From: Lepeophtheirus salmonis
Taxonomy: Eukaryota; Arthropoda; Copepoda; Siphonostomatoida; Caligidae
Assembly: GCF_016086655.4 (NCBI RefSeq)
Contig: NC_052133.2
Coordinates: forward strand, 47,546,383 to 47,610,382
Direction: 5' to 3'
Length of the DNA stretch: 64,000 bases
Program-made: the position numbers and the translations under genes
Shown here: positions 54,818 to 64,000 of the stretch, piece after piece
Layout: every line of letters starts with the position of its first letter
Numbering within the stretch: position 1 is the first letter of the stretch
Notes under the pieces: model-generated
Databases searched by the model: none
Told to the model about the DNA's origin: nothing
Seen by the model: only the letters and a program-made list of their open reading frames with translations

Positions 54818-57800
54818 TATAGAAAATAAAAATAAGTTAATCATCAACTTATTAAACATAACATAGTTACTATGTGAACACTAATTGGTATTCAAGATTG
54901 TGAGCCTTTTAAATTTTTCATTTGACTCTTTTTGGCTGGGATTTTCCCCATTTTGTTCTTTTTTTCTTTTCGACCCTCTTAATTACTCTGACTTCAAACA
55001 ATAAAAGCTATCTAAATACTTAGCCTATATACATTTAACTCTCAGATTAATCACAAAGAGTTTTATTTTTATAAAATATAAATTGCTAACGAATTTAAAC
55101 TAATACTTGAGTTTTAATAGAAATTTAATGGGAATGAAAAACAATACACTTAGGCTGTAAAATCATTGGAACTACTACTCACCACCCTCAAACAGTCGAT
55201 CCTAATTTAACACTAATAGGTGGTTATTCCATGAAAGTCCTGGAGCACAAATTGCCTCCTACTCCACTATTTAAAATACAGGGTTGTTTCGGTAAGTCCA
55301 GAACATCTTTAACTACATTCTGAAAAATAAGGAGAGCATGGAACATTAGATTAAATCAATTTTAATTTTAATATCATTATTATTTTTGAGATTTAGTAAA
55401 AAAATGGAATTTTGAGTGTTGGCTCAAAATCGGGAGCGACCAAAAGATGACCATTTTACACCAATCAGAGGACTGAGAAAGAAAATGCATGTTAAGTCTT
55501 TCCCTAGAGACTTTAGTAACCATGGAAAACATAATGTCCGCTGGTGACATTTGAACCATAAAAATATAAGAGCAATAATCACTTTTTTACCTTTTTTTTA
55601 AAAAAAATAGGTTATCAAATGTTAAGATTTTGAAATGATCCACGCATGTTGGAAATTCCTCTTTTTCGAAAGCTCCAGTGAGGACAGACATACAGCCGAA
55701 TTACAATCTTTATATTAACAAAAACAGTATCGGTCCATGATATATGGTACTCGCTTTTAGGAAAAAATGGCAGCGGAAAAAATGGCAAGATAAAAAAAAG
55801 GAAAAGTGTCTAAATGGAAAAAAATGGCAAGATTCTTTTAAACTGATATAATATCTATCACCAATACATATAATATACAATAAGAGAAAAGAAAAATAAA
55901 CAAACACGACAGCGGTTCTAATGGAATGATTGCTAATCACTTAATTTTCCGTTATTAATTACAACATCATTAGACATGATGGACTATTCATATTGGACAA
56001 GACTCTCGGATTGATGGACAAGGATTTGCAAAATACTATGCAAGAGCAGCGATTTCCACTTCGTTATGATCGAGAATGTGTCCGAAGAATAGGGGGTGGG
56101 CTGTGGAGTGACAAACCACTGAGAGGATTCGGTAGGTAGTCAAAGGTCGAGTCGTTGGAGTGTGCGAGTAAAACTGTAAAGCTGAGTACAGTTGGAGTGA
56201 TCTGAAATTGCAATAGAACGATGGTTTTCGTCTCTTCATAAACCTTCTTTCTTTCCGTAAGAGAACGAAACAGGCTGCATTACGTAGTTATCTAAAGGAC
56301 TCAAATTCTCGAAGTTGTTTATCTAGGTCTGTGAATTCATATCTCCAATGGATCAAGCCAAGTATGAGAACCATAAAAAGTGACTTATAGGCTCTTTCAA
56401 CGAATTTTTAAGTGTATTTTTTTACATTTGAATATGTAACTACGTTTGTAATAAATAATAATGATCTTCAGTGGCTTTTATCAAAGAATATGAATATTAT
56501 AACTCTATATATATTAATTCATTTCAATTTAGAATGAGAATCCAGTTCCAACTTCATTAACTTGTAAAACAAATATTAATGTAAATTCCTTTTCCAATGG
56601 TTAATTCCATCAATTAATTTATTTATTGAATAAATGTAAATACATATTTTATTACGACAGAAACGGCTCTAAAAAATTTATTTGACACTCATGTAATTAT
56701 CTAATTTGGTTAATTTAGGTACGTATAGTTAGAGCCAACTCAATGGGAAGGTTTCAGGCTCTCAAAGATCTCAGGTGCCTTATATTTCTCTTAACTATAT
56801 TGAATTTTAAAAGTTTGGCATTTGTGAAACTGTTGTGTCTATTTAACTTCAATATTTAACCTTTCAATTACAGAGAAATACAATCTTTTTTAGTTCTTTT
56901 GATCATGGTGGGTATTAGTCCACTTCTTTTGATCATAAATACATTAATATTTTTTCATAGGCCCTTAAATAGTTAGTTTTATTAATAAAATATATATCAT
57001 CAAATAGTCATTTCAATCGTTATTTTCGGTTTATGGATGTTTAAAAAATGCGCAACTTTCAAATAATTCAGATCTTATTCCATGGAAAAAAAAATCATAA
57101 AAGTTATATCTATTAATTTGTGATAAAATAAATATGTTTACCTATGATTATGACAGCATGAATATGATATATTAGTTATTATTTTAATGTTGAAACATAT
57201 CAAACATAATACACACAAACAATTGGATAAATGAAGCGACATATTTTTATTTTAGAAGTGTTTTTCATATGCTTGGAAAGATCTTCATTAATTAAAGCCA
57301 GAAATACTTCCATGTTCTCTAAAAATTAGTTCAAAAATAGTTGTTTATCCTGATTGAAACTTTATCTCAAGAAGAAAACCAAGCTAAGCCTTAAAATAGA
57401 TGAGTCGACTCCTTCCTTGGGTGGGGAATCTTGTCCAATATGAATAGTCAATCATATCTAATGATATACCAATTTTGGTATCGAAACCGGTGTAAAAATA
57501 TTGCTATTGTAACAAGTCTATTCGAGATTGAAGAATGATGAAATCACTGGCTAATATACCTATATGATAACACCATTTCGCAAAGATTATTCCATGGGAT
57601 GACTTTAAGTACATTGTACATCTACTATATACATATATATTCTTGAGAAAGTTTCTGTTAAAATTCACACATTACAAAGGCATTTACTAATTTATTACAA
57701 GATAAAATTAATATATGATATTTTATATTAGCTTTAATTCAATAATGCAAAGATATGAATTATATGCTCATACATAAATAATATATGTTACCTAAAAAAA

Positions 57801-57982
57801 ACTATTTGTCGTCTTTGATATTCAATGATGCAAATCCTAATGTATAGTAATAATCTTAAGGTTCAATGAACTCAAATTGGTATCTACATAATAATCGTAG
57901 AGATGACGATGACAGTAGAAGGTTTTTTTGTTTTTGGCAGAATTACTCAAAGCAGTTTTGATTTAGAGCAAGAACATCTAAT
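54818..57982. other. Long A/T-rich stretch without a supported gene
   Basis: ACAGGGTTGTTTCGGTAAGT at 55278 looks like a Tc1/mariner terminus, but no second end or transposase was found. Frames at 55710-55940 and 56036-56239 (minus) lack domains. The part at 56030-56260 is GC-richer and unexplained. Confidence 0.3.
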
Positions 57983-58774
57983 TAGTGGTCCATTAAAATC
58001 TGAATACATTGAATTTTAAACTTCCGCAAGTTTAATTTATTAATTAACAGTAAAATTTCAACAAAATTAATACTGTAAAAAGATGTGTGTCTGAGATCTC
58101 TTAATCATGAATGTTCCATTGATGGCTGAGGGTGGCTTTGAAGGTCTCAGTGTTTGAATTACGTACACTGTAGGCCTTCCCCTGGACAAGCACCAAAAAT
58201 GTATGGTCAAAGCATTTGGCAGCAGGCCTTTAGGGGAACAAAATGTCCAAAAAGGTAAAAGAACTCACAAGACTCATTCCAAAGAATTTTGAAACGGAGG
58301 AGATGGTTTTATTTGATTGATGGTGTCAAAAGTTGGCTCTCTACCCTAACATGGTTCTTTCTACCCACTTTTTTGATAGCTCTCAAGACCGGCTGGCGTG
58401 AAACCCCAAGATTTTTATCACGGAACCTCATGCAAATGAGGGGATGGGACTGGCCTGTTTTTTTCCCCCCTCTTTCTGGTCCAGTTTGACTTTTTCGACA
58501 GATCTTTCTTCCTCTCCAACGTTTCAGATTTGTTGATAGCGTAGACGGGGGTCTTGGAGATGCCCAACTGCTAGAAGTGCATGAAAGTAAATTTTTCGAT
58601 CACGTTCAAGTGTCATTTTTTCATCTTGTACGTAAGCTAGAGAGCTTTGGTTTGTTTCATTTTGTAACTAATAGTCTATACTTTAATATATCAAAATATG
58701 AATTAATTTCAGGCAACCAACCTTCATAACTTATTGAATTAGTAAGTGTTCAGATGTCAAAGGACCACCCGGTA
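57983..58774 (-). mobile_element. Family 1 deletion derivative, copy D
   Basis: Both termini are present: TAGTGGTCCATTAAAATCTG at 57983 and the complement of 58774, TACCGGGTGGTCC. On the minus strand the leader (TGAGCTCTCTAG-like), MTLERDRKIYF-, QLGISKTPVYAINKSETLER and KKVGRKNHVRVESQL precede the shared deletion junction (about 58300-58240). A shortened C-terminal part down to about 58110 follows. Many stops. Confidence 0.8.
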
Positions 58775-59703
58775 AAAGTAAAACAGTGCAGTTCGTGGTT
58801 TTTTTTTTTCTTTACACTTCTACGAACTCAAGCCTTAAGTAACTATTTTTACGTTTATTGTTTATTATAATGTTTGATTGAGTGTGTGATTATGATTATT
58901 GCAAAATTCGGAGATAAACCCACTCTTGAAGATAAATAAATAATTGGAATTCATTGGATTTCACGGATATCTAAAGATCAACATCGGATTGTAAATAAAA
59001 AGACGAAGAACCCTTTATTCATGATTCAACATATTCCATTCTTCTACCAAATGCCCAGGTGGAGCCAACTTCAGAAGCCTCACAAAAAAAGAAGAGAAGA
59101 TATTCCTTTTTACTCCCTTTGCTCAGCGTACCATCATATATTTCTTTGTTAAGAGGCATAGCATAACAATTTCAATTATAGTATATTAGCAGTAGTACAC
59201 AACATTGCAGAGAGTTATTAGGCGTCGACGAATATAAAAACTCCCCAAGAAATCATCATTGTTACTCTACGTTTTTCATGAATAAAAGAATTTCAATGAC
59301 AACAGCTTCAGAATTATTTTTTTAATATGATTCGATGAGCCAGAGAGTATATTAGCTCGTTACTAAACCTTATCTTAAGTTGTATTTTTATAAAGTACTT
59401 CCACATTTTTTTACTATTATTATAAGTAGAACTTAATGCCTGCAAAATTTCATTCATTTTTACATAACAGCGTTTCATATTTTGTATTACTCTTAACTTT
59501 GTATGCTGTAAATGTAGGTATGTTAAAAAAGAAGGAGTGCTCTTTTGTGATGCATAGAACGCCATAAATATATCTTTCTTTTAAATTATATTTTGATGAC
59601 TTTTTCTTAAAGACATTTAAAAAAATGTATTTAAGAAAGTTTTATTTAATAACTTAAAATGACCTCTAATTTTTTTTTAAACCTAATGAGAATAAAACAT
59701 TTT
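58775..59703. other. A/T-rich stretch, nothing recognised
   Basis: An 83-codon minus frame (59314-59565) has no domain. Confidence 0.35.
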
Positions 59704-60165
59704 TCTATTCATTACTGAAAAAAATATATAAAAATAGTTTTTATGAGAGGATGCATGTTGTAGTTGAAAATAAATAGAGGATGTAATGAACTGCAGATTT
59801 ACGTGGCAGTTTGAGGAAAATATAATCCCTTCCAATTGACAAAGAAAAAGTTTAAAAACACCAATGGAAGCTTAAATATTTAGTATTCATAGGTGAAAAA
59901 AATATAAAAGTTGATAAACGGAATCAGTTTTCATGAGATGAAGAAATTTGTAGCCACTAATAAATAATATGAGTATTTTTTTATTTTCAAATTGGCTTCA
60001 ACGTTTTGGCCCAAAAATCACCCTTCTAATTAATAGATAATTTTCTTTTTAATCTGAGAAAGCTAGAACATTTAACTATGCATCAGTGAAAAAAAATTGA
60101 TAAACTGAATCAGTTTTTATGAGATGCAGAATATTGTAGACACTAATAAATTATGAAAGAAGTGT
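59704..60165 (+). repeat. Tandem array, about 2.4 units of about 190 bp
   Basis: TGAAAAAAA...TTTTTATGAGAG at 59716, TGAAAAAAATATAAAAG...GTTTTCATGAGATG at 59894 and TGAAAAAAAATTGATAAAC...TTTTTATGAGATG at 60087 start successive alignable units (spacing 178 and 193). Units 2 and 3 share TTGATAAAC.GAATCAGTTTT and TAG.CACTAATAAAT. Confidence 0.6.
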
Positions 60166-60196
60166 TGCTTTCCGGTCACTGAAGCTCGTACAATTC

Positions 60197-60567
60197 ACAT
60201 CTAGGAAAGTGTACGCATAATTTGAGTGCCATGATAATAAAACAAACTCCTTGTGTCATATTTAATACGCCAGTCTTAAGAAACCAGATCTTAGTACGTG
60301 CAATTCAAGGAAAAGGTGGATTTAATTTTCGACCACAAATCTCTGGATTTATCAGTGAAAAGCCAATAAATTTGAATAATGGAGATATTTATGGGAAGAA
60401 AACATCCATACACAACGTAAGAGCCCATTTTCAAGTTCATTTTTGACTTTTATCAGACTTTATAACATACTTAGTAAATCTATATGAATACTGAATAGTC
60501 ATGGAAATCCTGTGAATTTTTTAGATGGCCTATTTTTTTGGAATGGATAATCTGCAAGGCAAATGCA
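60197..60567 (+). CDS. Possible host exon pair (unidentified protein)
   Basis: A frame open from about 60190 with an ATG at 60231 reads MIIKQTPCVIFNTPVLRNQI, LVRAIQGKGGFNFRPQISGF and KPINLNNGDIYGKKTSIHN. It ends at AAC|GTAAGAG, a good splice donor (60417). An acceptor, GAATTTTTTAG at 60523, closes a 107-base GT-AG intron. The next exon continues in phase as MAYFFGMDNLQGKC and has its own donor-like AA|GTAAAC at 60568. The residue composition is protein-like and not low-complexity, unlike other frames in this A/T-rich DNA. I do not recognise the protein and found no further exons, so it may be a chance frame. If real, the window contains part of a host gene on the plus strand. Confidence 0.25.
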
Positions 60568-60819
60568 AGTAAACCATAATGTTTTTCCAACTAATGTTCC
60601 ACCACACGTATAGTGACGTCACAGAGTATAACTTTTACCAAGAGTAGCGATAGTTCGCCTTCATTGACTGTTACTGTTAGATTAACGCTATTATACGCTG
60701 TAACATAACATCTGTTTGTCTTGCACAGCAGTCGGTACGGTACATCAAATTGAAAATTCTGGTAAGCCCGACTACATGATGGAATAACATAATAATAAAT
60801 AATTTATTTTATTTTCCTA

Positions 60820-61060
60820 AGCAGTTGTCATTATTATTTAATAACTGAGTAGTAAACTTCCTTTCCTAAATAGATTCAATTATTTTTAAAACCTGATTGA
60901 AGATGTGTGTGTGCGTGTAACCTTCACATTTTGTTGCAGAGCTGTCCTTTTTTAATTTCTTCTTCCCCTCCTCCCTAGACACAGCTGATTATAGTTTATC
61001 TCAACTAAAAGATTCTTCAAATTGTCAGGGTTACCATGTTGATTTTCGGTTTTTTTTTTG
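60820..61060 (-). repeat. Dispersed repeat X, copy 8
   Basis: GCAGTTGTCATTATTATTTA, CCTAAATAGATTCAATTAT and GATTCTTCAAATTGTCAGGG match copy 7. The middle part is shortened. A 139-codon frame starting inside its T-rich end (61036-61455) is treated as chance. Confidence 0.55.
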
Positions 61061-61834
61061 GGGGGTTTTTTTTTCATTCCCCTTATATACATGATTTTCA
61101 TCCTGATGTAAGAATAATGATATACATCAGAGAACAATATTATACATACAGTTTCCCTTATGTACAGTGCTGCCTGTATACAGATTTTGTTAAATATGAA
61201 GCGCACGCTTGGTTACGGTGTTACTTCTTAGATCAAATAAATAAAATCAAGATACATACATACAAACATTGTTTCAGACAAATTTTGCTTAATGACTATA
61301 GATCTATTACTTATAAGAGTGAAACTAGTCAACTTTTCCTGGAGACCCGCAATTTTCTCAGGAGAGATAATGTCCACAACGTTATTATGTTTCTTGAACT
61401 GACTTTTCTCTTAATTACAAGTAACTTTAAGCATTTTCTAGTAATCCTTGCTTAGACACACTAAAATTTAGCACAACATACAGGAATATGTTTGCTGTTG
61501 TTTAAACCTACTTAAAAGTGTTTACCCTTTATTAGTTTTTCCACAAATTACATTTCAATGCTACTTGTTAAATGTTGAAACAATCCCGGGAGCCATCGAT
61601 GATTGAAACACTTGAAAAATATCGAAAGGTTGTTAGAAATTAAAAAAGTTATACAAAGAAATCTTTTTAGATAAATAAATAAATATACTTTTCATGGTGT
61701 TGAATGATTAACACCTAATGTGTTACAGCATATTTAGATATAATAAGTTGTATGCCTCTTGAGATCCCTATCCCGGGTAGTAATCATACTTCCTGTGAAG
61801 TCTATATACCTGATATATAAATAAAATAAAATGG
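61061..61834. other. A/T-rich stretch, nothing firmly recognised
   Basis: The plus-strand frame that leaves repeat X stays open to 61455. Its length is near what chance gives in 64 kb of such DNA and it has no domain. Confidence 0.3.
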
Positions 61835-62150
61835 CAATGTTTTTGCAATTGACCTCTTTGTATTGAGAGTAACAATATCTCAAATTTCTCCGCAATGACT
61901 CAAGTTACTTTTGAACTTATATAAATCATATCAAATGATAGTCAATGAATCAATAATTTATATATTAAACGCGAATGTATGTGTGTATGTTTGTCTGGGA
62001 ATCAGCACCAACCAATGAATGGATTTTGCTGAAATTTTTAAAGTAGTTTTGTAAGGCTCAAAAGATGGTTCTCGTAACAACTTATGCACATCACTTAGAT
62101 TTGCTACTTAAAGATGACATCGTAGGAAAATGAAATTTTGCAAGGGTTTT
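61835..62150 (+). repeat. Helitron-like or T-family repeat
   Basis: 61848-61895 matches 10266-10310. GAATGTATGTGTGTATGTTT and GTCTGGG..., then AATGGATTTTGCTGAAATTT, resemble the 5' part of non-autonomous Helitrons in arthropods (from memory). ACTTAAAGATGACATCGTAG at 62107 matches repeat T at 11425. Confidence 0.4.
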
Positions 62151-63089
62151 TGTATTTAGAAAGTTTGAAAAAGTTGAAACACAAATCGACCCAATCAACA
62201 ATGCTGACGTTGCATAAAAACACTTGACTAGTGACACCATGTTATAATGTTAGATCTTTATATTAGATATCTATTTGTGAAATGAACATTTTACATTTTT
62301 TCTTCCAAGAATTAGGATAAAAGTATAATCTAGGAGAAGTGCTGGGCAGTATCACAATATAAAAAAGTCAGCCTATAGATAAAAATAAATTGGATGACAT
62401 TTATAAGATGGGAAGAAATGAATTGTACAGTCATGCAGTCCCATTTCTCCTATCAAAAGCTTATTTCTATAGTTTGTATATTATATGCCTTTGTTAGCTA
62501 AGTATCACTATACAATATGTATGTATTTTATGATATGAGAAAGTTTTATGAAATCATAAAAAGTAATATTTTTTATTACTCCGGAGAATCGGCTGATTCA
62601 GGCATTTGGATGGATTAAAAACATAATTAAATATTTACTTACAACTACAGGCTCGTCCTGAATTTGAATATCATAAAAAATGAAATTATGCACATAATAT
62701 TAATACATATGTGGTACGTCAATATAAAAACAAGCTTGAAAAAAATGAAGAAAAGAAAGAATCCCAATATATTTTGTTTACTTCAAGTATTTCATGGCCT
62801 CATTTAGATTGGTTATGGGTTTTGAAAATCAAATTGGTGATTTAAGATGGCCACGAATGTCAGCCATAGTGTAAAACGTATATTTTATTTGAGATACTTA
62901 ATTTAGCCCAAAGTTGGGCTTTCAAAAAAACATCCATCAATTAATAATTCTTTCGTTGTGGTGATAAAATGTTGATACTTTAAGTGCAACTTGCTGCTCC
63001 TCGAAAGGATTAATCAGAAAAAAATTGTTAATAGAAATGGATGATCAATAGTTGGAGAAGAAAAATTGAATCCAGGCTCAATTTAGGCA
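62151..63089. other. A/T-rich stretch, nothing recognised
   Basis: No coding frame or repeat match was found. Confidence 0.35.
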
Positions 63090-63960
63090 TTGAATCTGAA
63101 CACTTACTAATTCAATGATTAACTAACGCTGGGAGATTGAAATTAATTCATATTTAGATATATTAAAGTATTAACAATCAGTTACAAAAGAAAAGAAACC
63201 TGAGGTATCTAGCATGTCGAGAAGATGACACTTGCACGTGATTAACAAATTTACATTCACCCACTTCAAGCAGTTTGGTGTCTCCAGGGCCACTGTCTAC
63301 ACCATAAACAAGTCCGAAACGTTGGAGAGGAAGAAGATCCCTGTCAAAAAGCCCAAACTGGACCCAGAGAAGATAAAAAAACAGCCCTGGGCAATCCATA
63401 CCAGTCCATGAGGCCTAGGCATTGATCTCAGGATGTTACACCAGATTGTTCAGAGAGTCATCAAAAAAGTGGGTGGAAAGAGCCTTGTGAGGTTGGGCTG
63501 GCCACTTTTGACTCCAGCAAAGAAAAAAAAAACAATCTTATCTATTGCAAGAGTCTTTCGAATTAGTTTTGAATGAGTATATGAGTGATTTGGAACGCTA
63601 TTTTGACACTTTTTACCTCCCTTAAGCCCTGATGACAACCCTATAGACTGCATATTTTGGGTTAATGTGGAGGGAAAGACCTGTAGTGTTCGTCATCCAA
63701 ACGCTGAGGCCCTCAAGGCCACTACTATCCATGAGTTGGACGCTATGACAGATGACTACATCCGCAGTAGGTGCCTGGCCTTCCGTCACCACCTGGATGG
63801 CATCATTGCCCCTAAGGGCAGCTACATTAATGATTAAAAGAGCTCAGACACACATCTATTGATAGTATTAATTTTGTTGAAATTCCATTGTTAATAAATA
63901 AACTATATCTTATTAAAGTTTAAAATTCAATGTTTTCAGTTTTTAATGGGCCATTTGGTA
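63090..63960 (+). mobile_element. Family 1 deletion derivative, copy F (best preserved)
   Basis: The left end TTGAATCTGAACACTTACT and the right end (complement TACCAAATGGCCCATT) are family termini. Inside: MTLARD-like start at 63218, QFGVSRATVYTINKSETLER (63267-63330), KKIPVKKPKLDPEKIKKQPW, VGGKSLVRLG (63470), and then the shared deletion junction (63540-63615). The C-terminal part is the most complete: DDNPIDCIFWVNVEGKTCSV, HPNAEALKATT, AMTDDYIRSRCLAFRHHL and IIAPKGSYIND before the stop at about 63837. The catalytic core is missing as in all other copies. Confidence 0.82.
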
Positions 63961-64000
63961 TCTCATTAAATGTGTTTTTCTTTGTTCTGAATAACTTTGC

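Noticed and set aside
61036..61455. A 139-codon plus frame
   Set aside because: It begins in the T-rich end of an X repeat, has no domain, and about one frame of this length is expected by chance in 64 kb of such A/T-rich DNA.
1..64000. CRISPR arrays, bacterial operons, rRNA or viral genomes
   Set aside because: No regularly spaced identical repeats with unique spacers, no ribosome-binding-site gene layout and no viral structural or replication genes were found; every multi-copy pattern fits eukaryotic transposons.

Overview
This window looks like intergenic or intronic DNA from an arthropod, most likely a parasitic copepod of the salmon-louse type (Lepeophtheirus or Caligus). The DNA is strongly A/T-rich with long A and T runs. 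It has no prokaryotic gene layout, no CRISPR array, no operon and no rRNA. It is filled with animal transposon classes: Tc1, mariner, DD37D/maT, hAT, Ty3/gypsy, Helitron and a tRNA-derived SINE. The species guess rests on remembered repeat style (repeated 'cagtccagtcc' motifs, GGTGGTCC-ended elements) and is inference. I see no complete host gene.

0-12 kb: two internally deleted mariner copies (2.5-3.0 and 5.3-6.0 kb, minus strand), a DD37D-type transposase tail (6.0-6.2 kb), a tRNA-like SINE (4.4-4.6 kb), small inverted-repeat elements (3.8-4.1 and 8.7-9.3 kb), a 32-bp perfect palindrome (6.37 kb) and the broken C-terminal end of a hAT transposase (8.0-8.3 kb). 12.2-13.5 kb: the youngest-looking element, a 1260-bp DD37D (maT-like) transposon with 27-bp terminal inverted repeats, TA target duplication and a nearly full transposase broken just before its third catalytic Asp. 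It sits exactly at the joint of a 55-bp direct repeat.

13.5-36 kb: dispersed repeats, a 92-bp perfect direct repeat (19.7 and 21.1 kb), copies A and B of a GGTGGTCC-ended Tc1/mariner family ('family 1'), a dead gypsy reverse transcriptase beside a GC-rich minisatellite (23.9-24.4 kb), transposase remnants at 24.5, 28.9, 30.9 and 35.5 kb, and an A/T array of about 170-bp units (29.9-30.4 kb). 36.9-40.8 kb: one family 1 element split by a 3.06-kb insertion that carries three other transposase remnants.

41-54 kb: more dispersed repeats; a mariner N-terminal fragment (45.3-45.6 kb); a broken gene at 49.4-50.15 kb with a signal-peptide start, one stop codon and a locally inverted tail; a Helitron 3' end (51.05 kb); and a Tc1 element whose termini resemble fish Tc1 elements, with a 355-bp MITE nested in its transposase (52.8-53.7 kb). 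54-64 kb: family 1 copies E, D and F, a tandem array of about 190-bp units followed by a possible host exon pair (59.7-60.6 kb), and more dispersed repeats.

The common theme is decay and trans-mobilisation. All six family 1 copies long enough to show it share one internal deletion that removes the catalytic core, so they were probably spread by a transposase from elsewhere. At least twelve transposase remnants from six or more lineages are present and none is intact.
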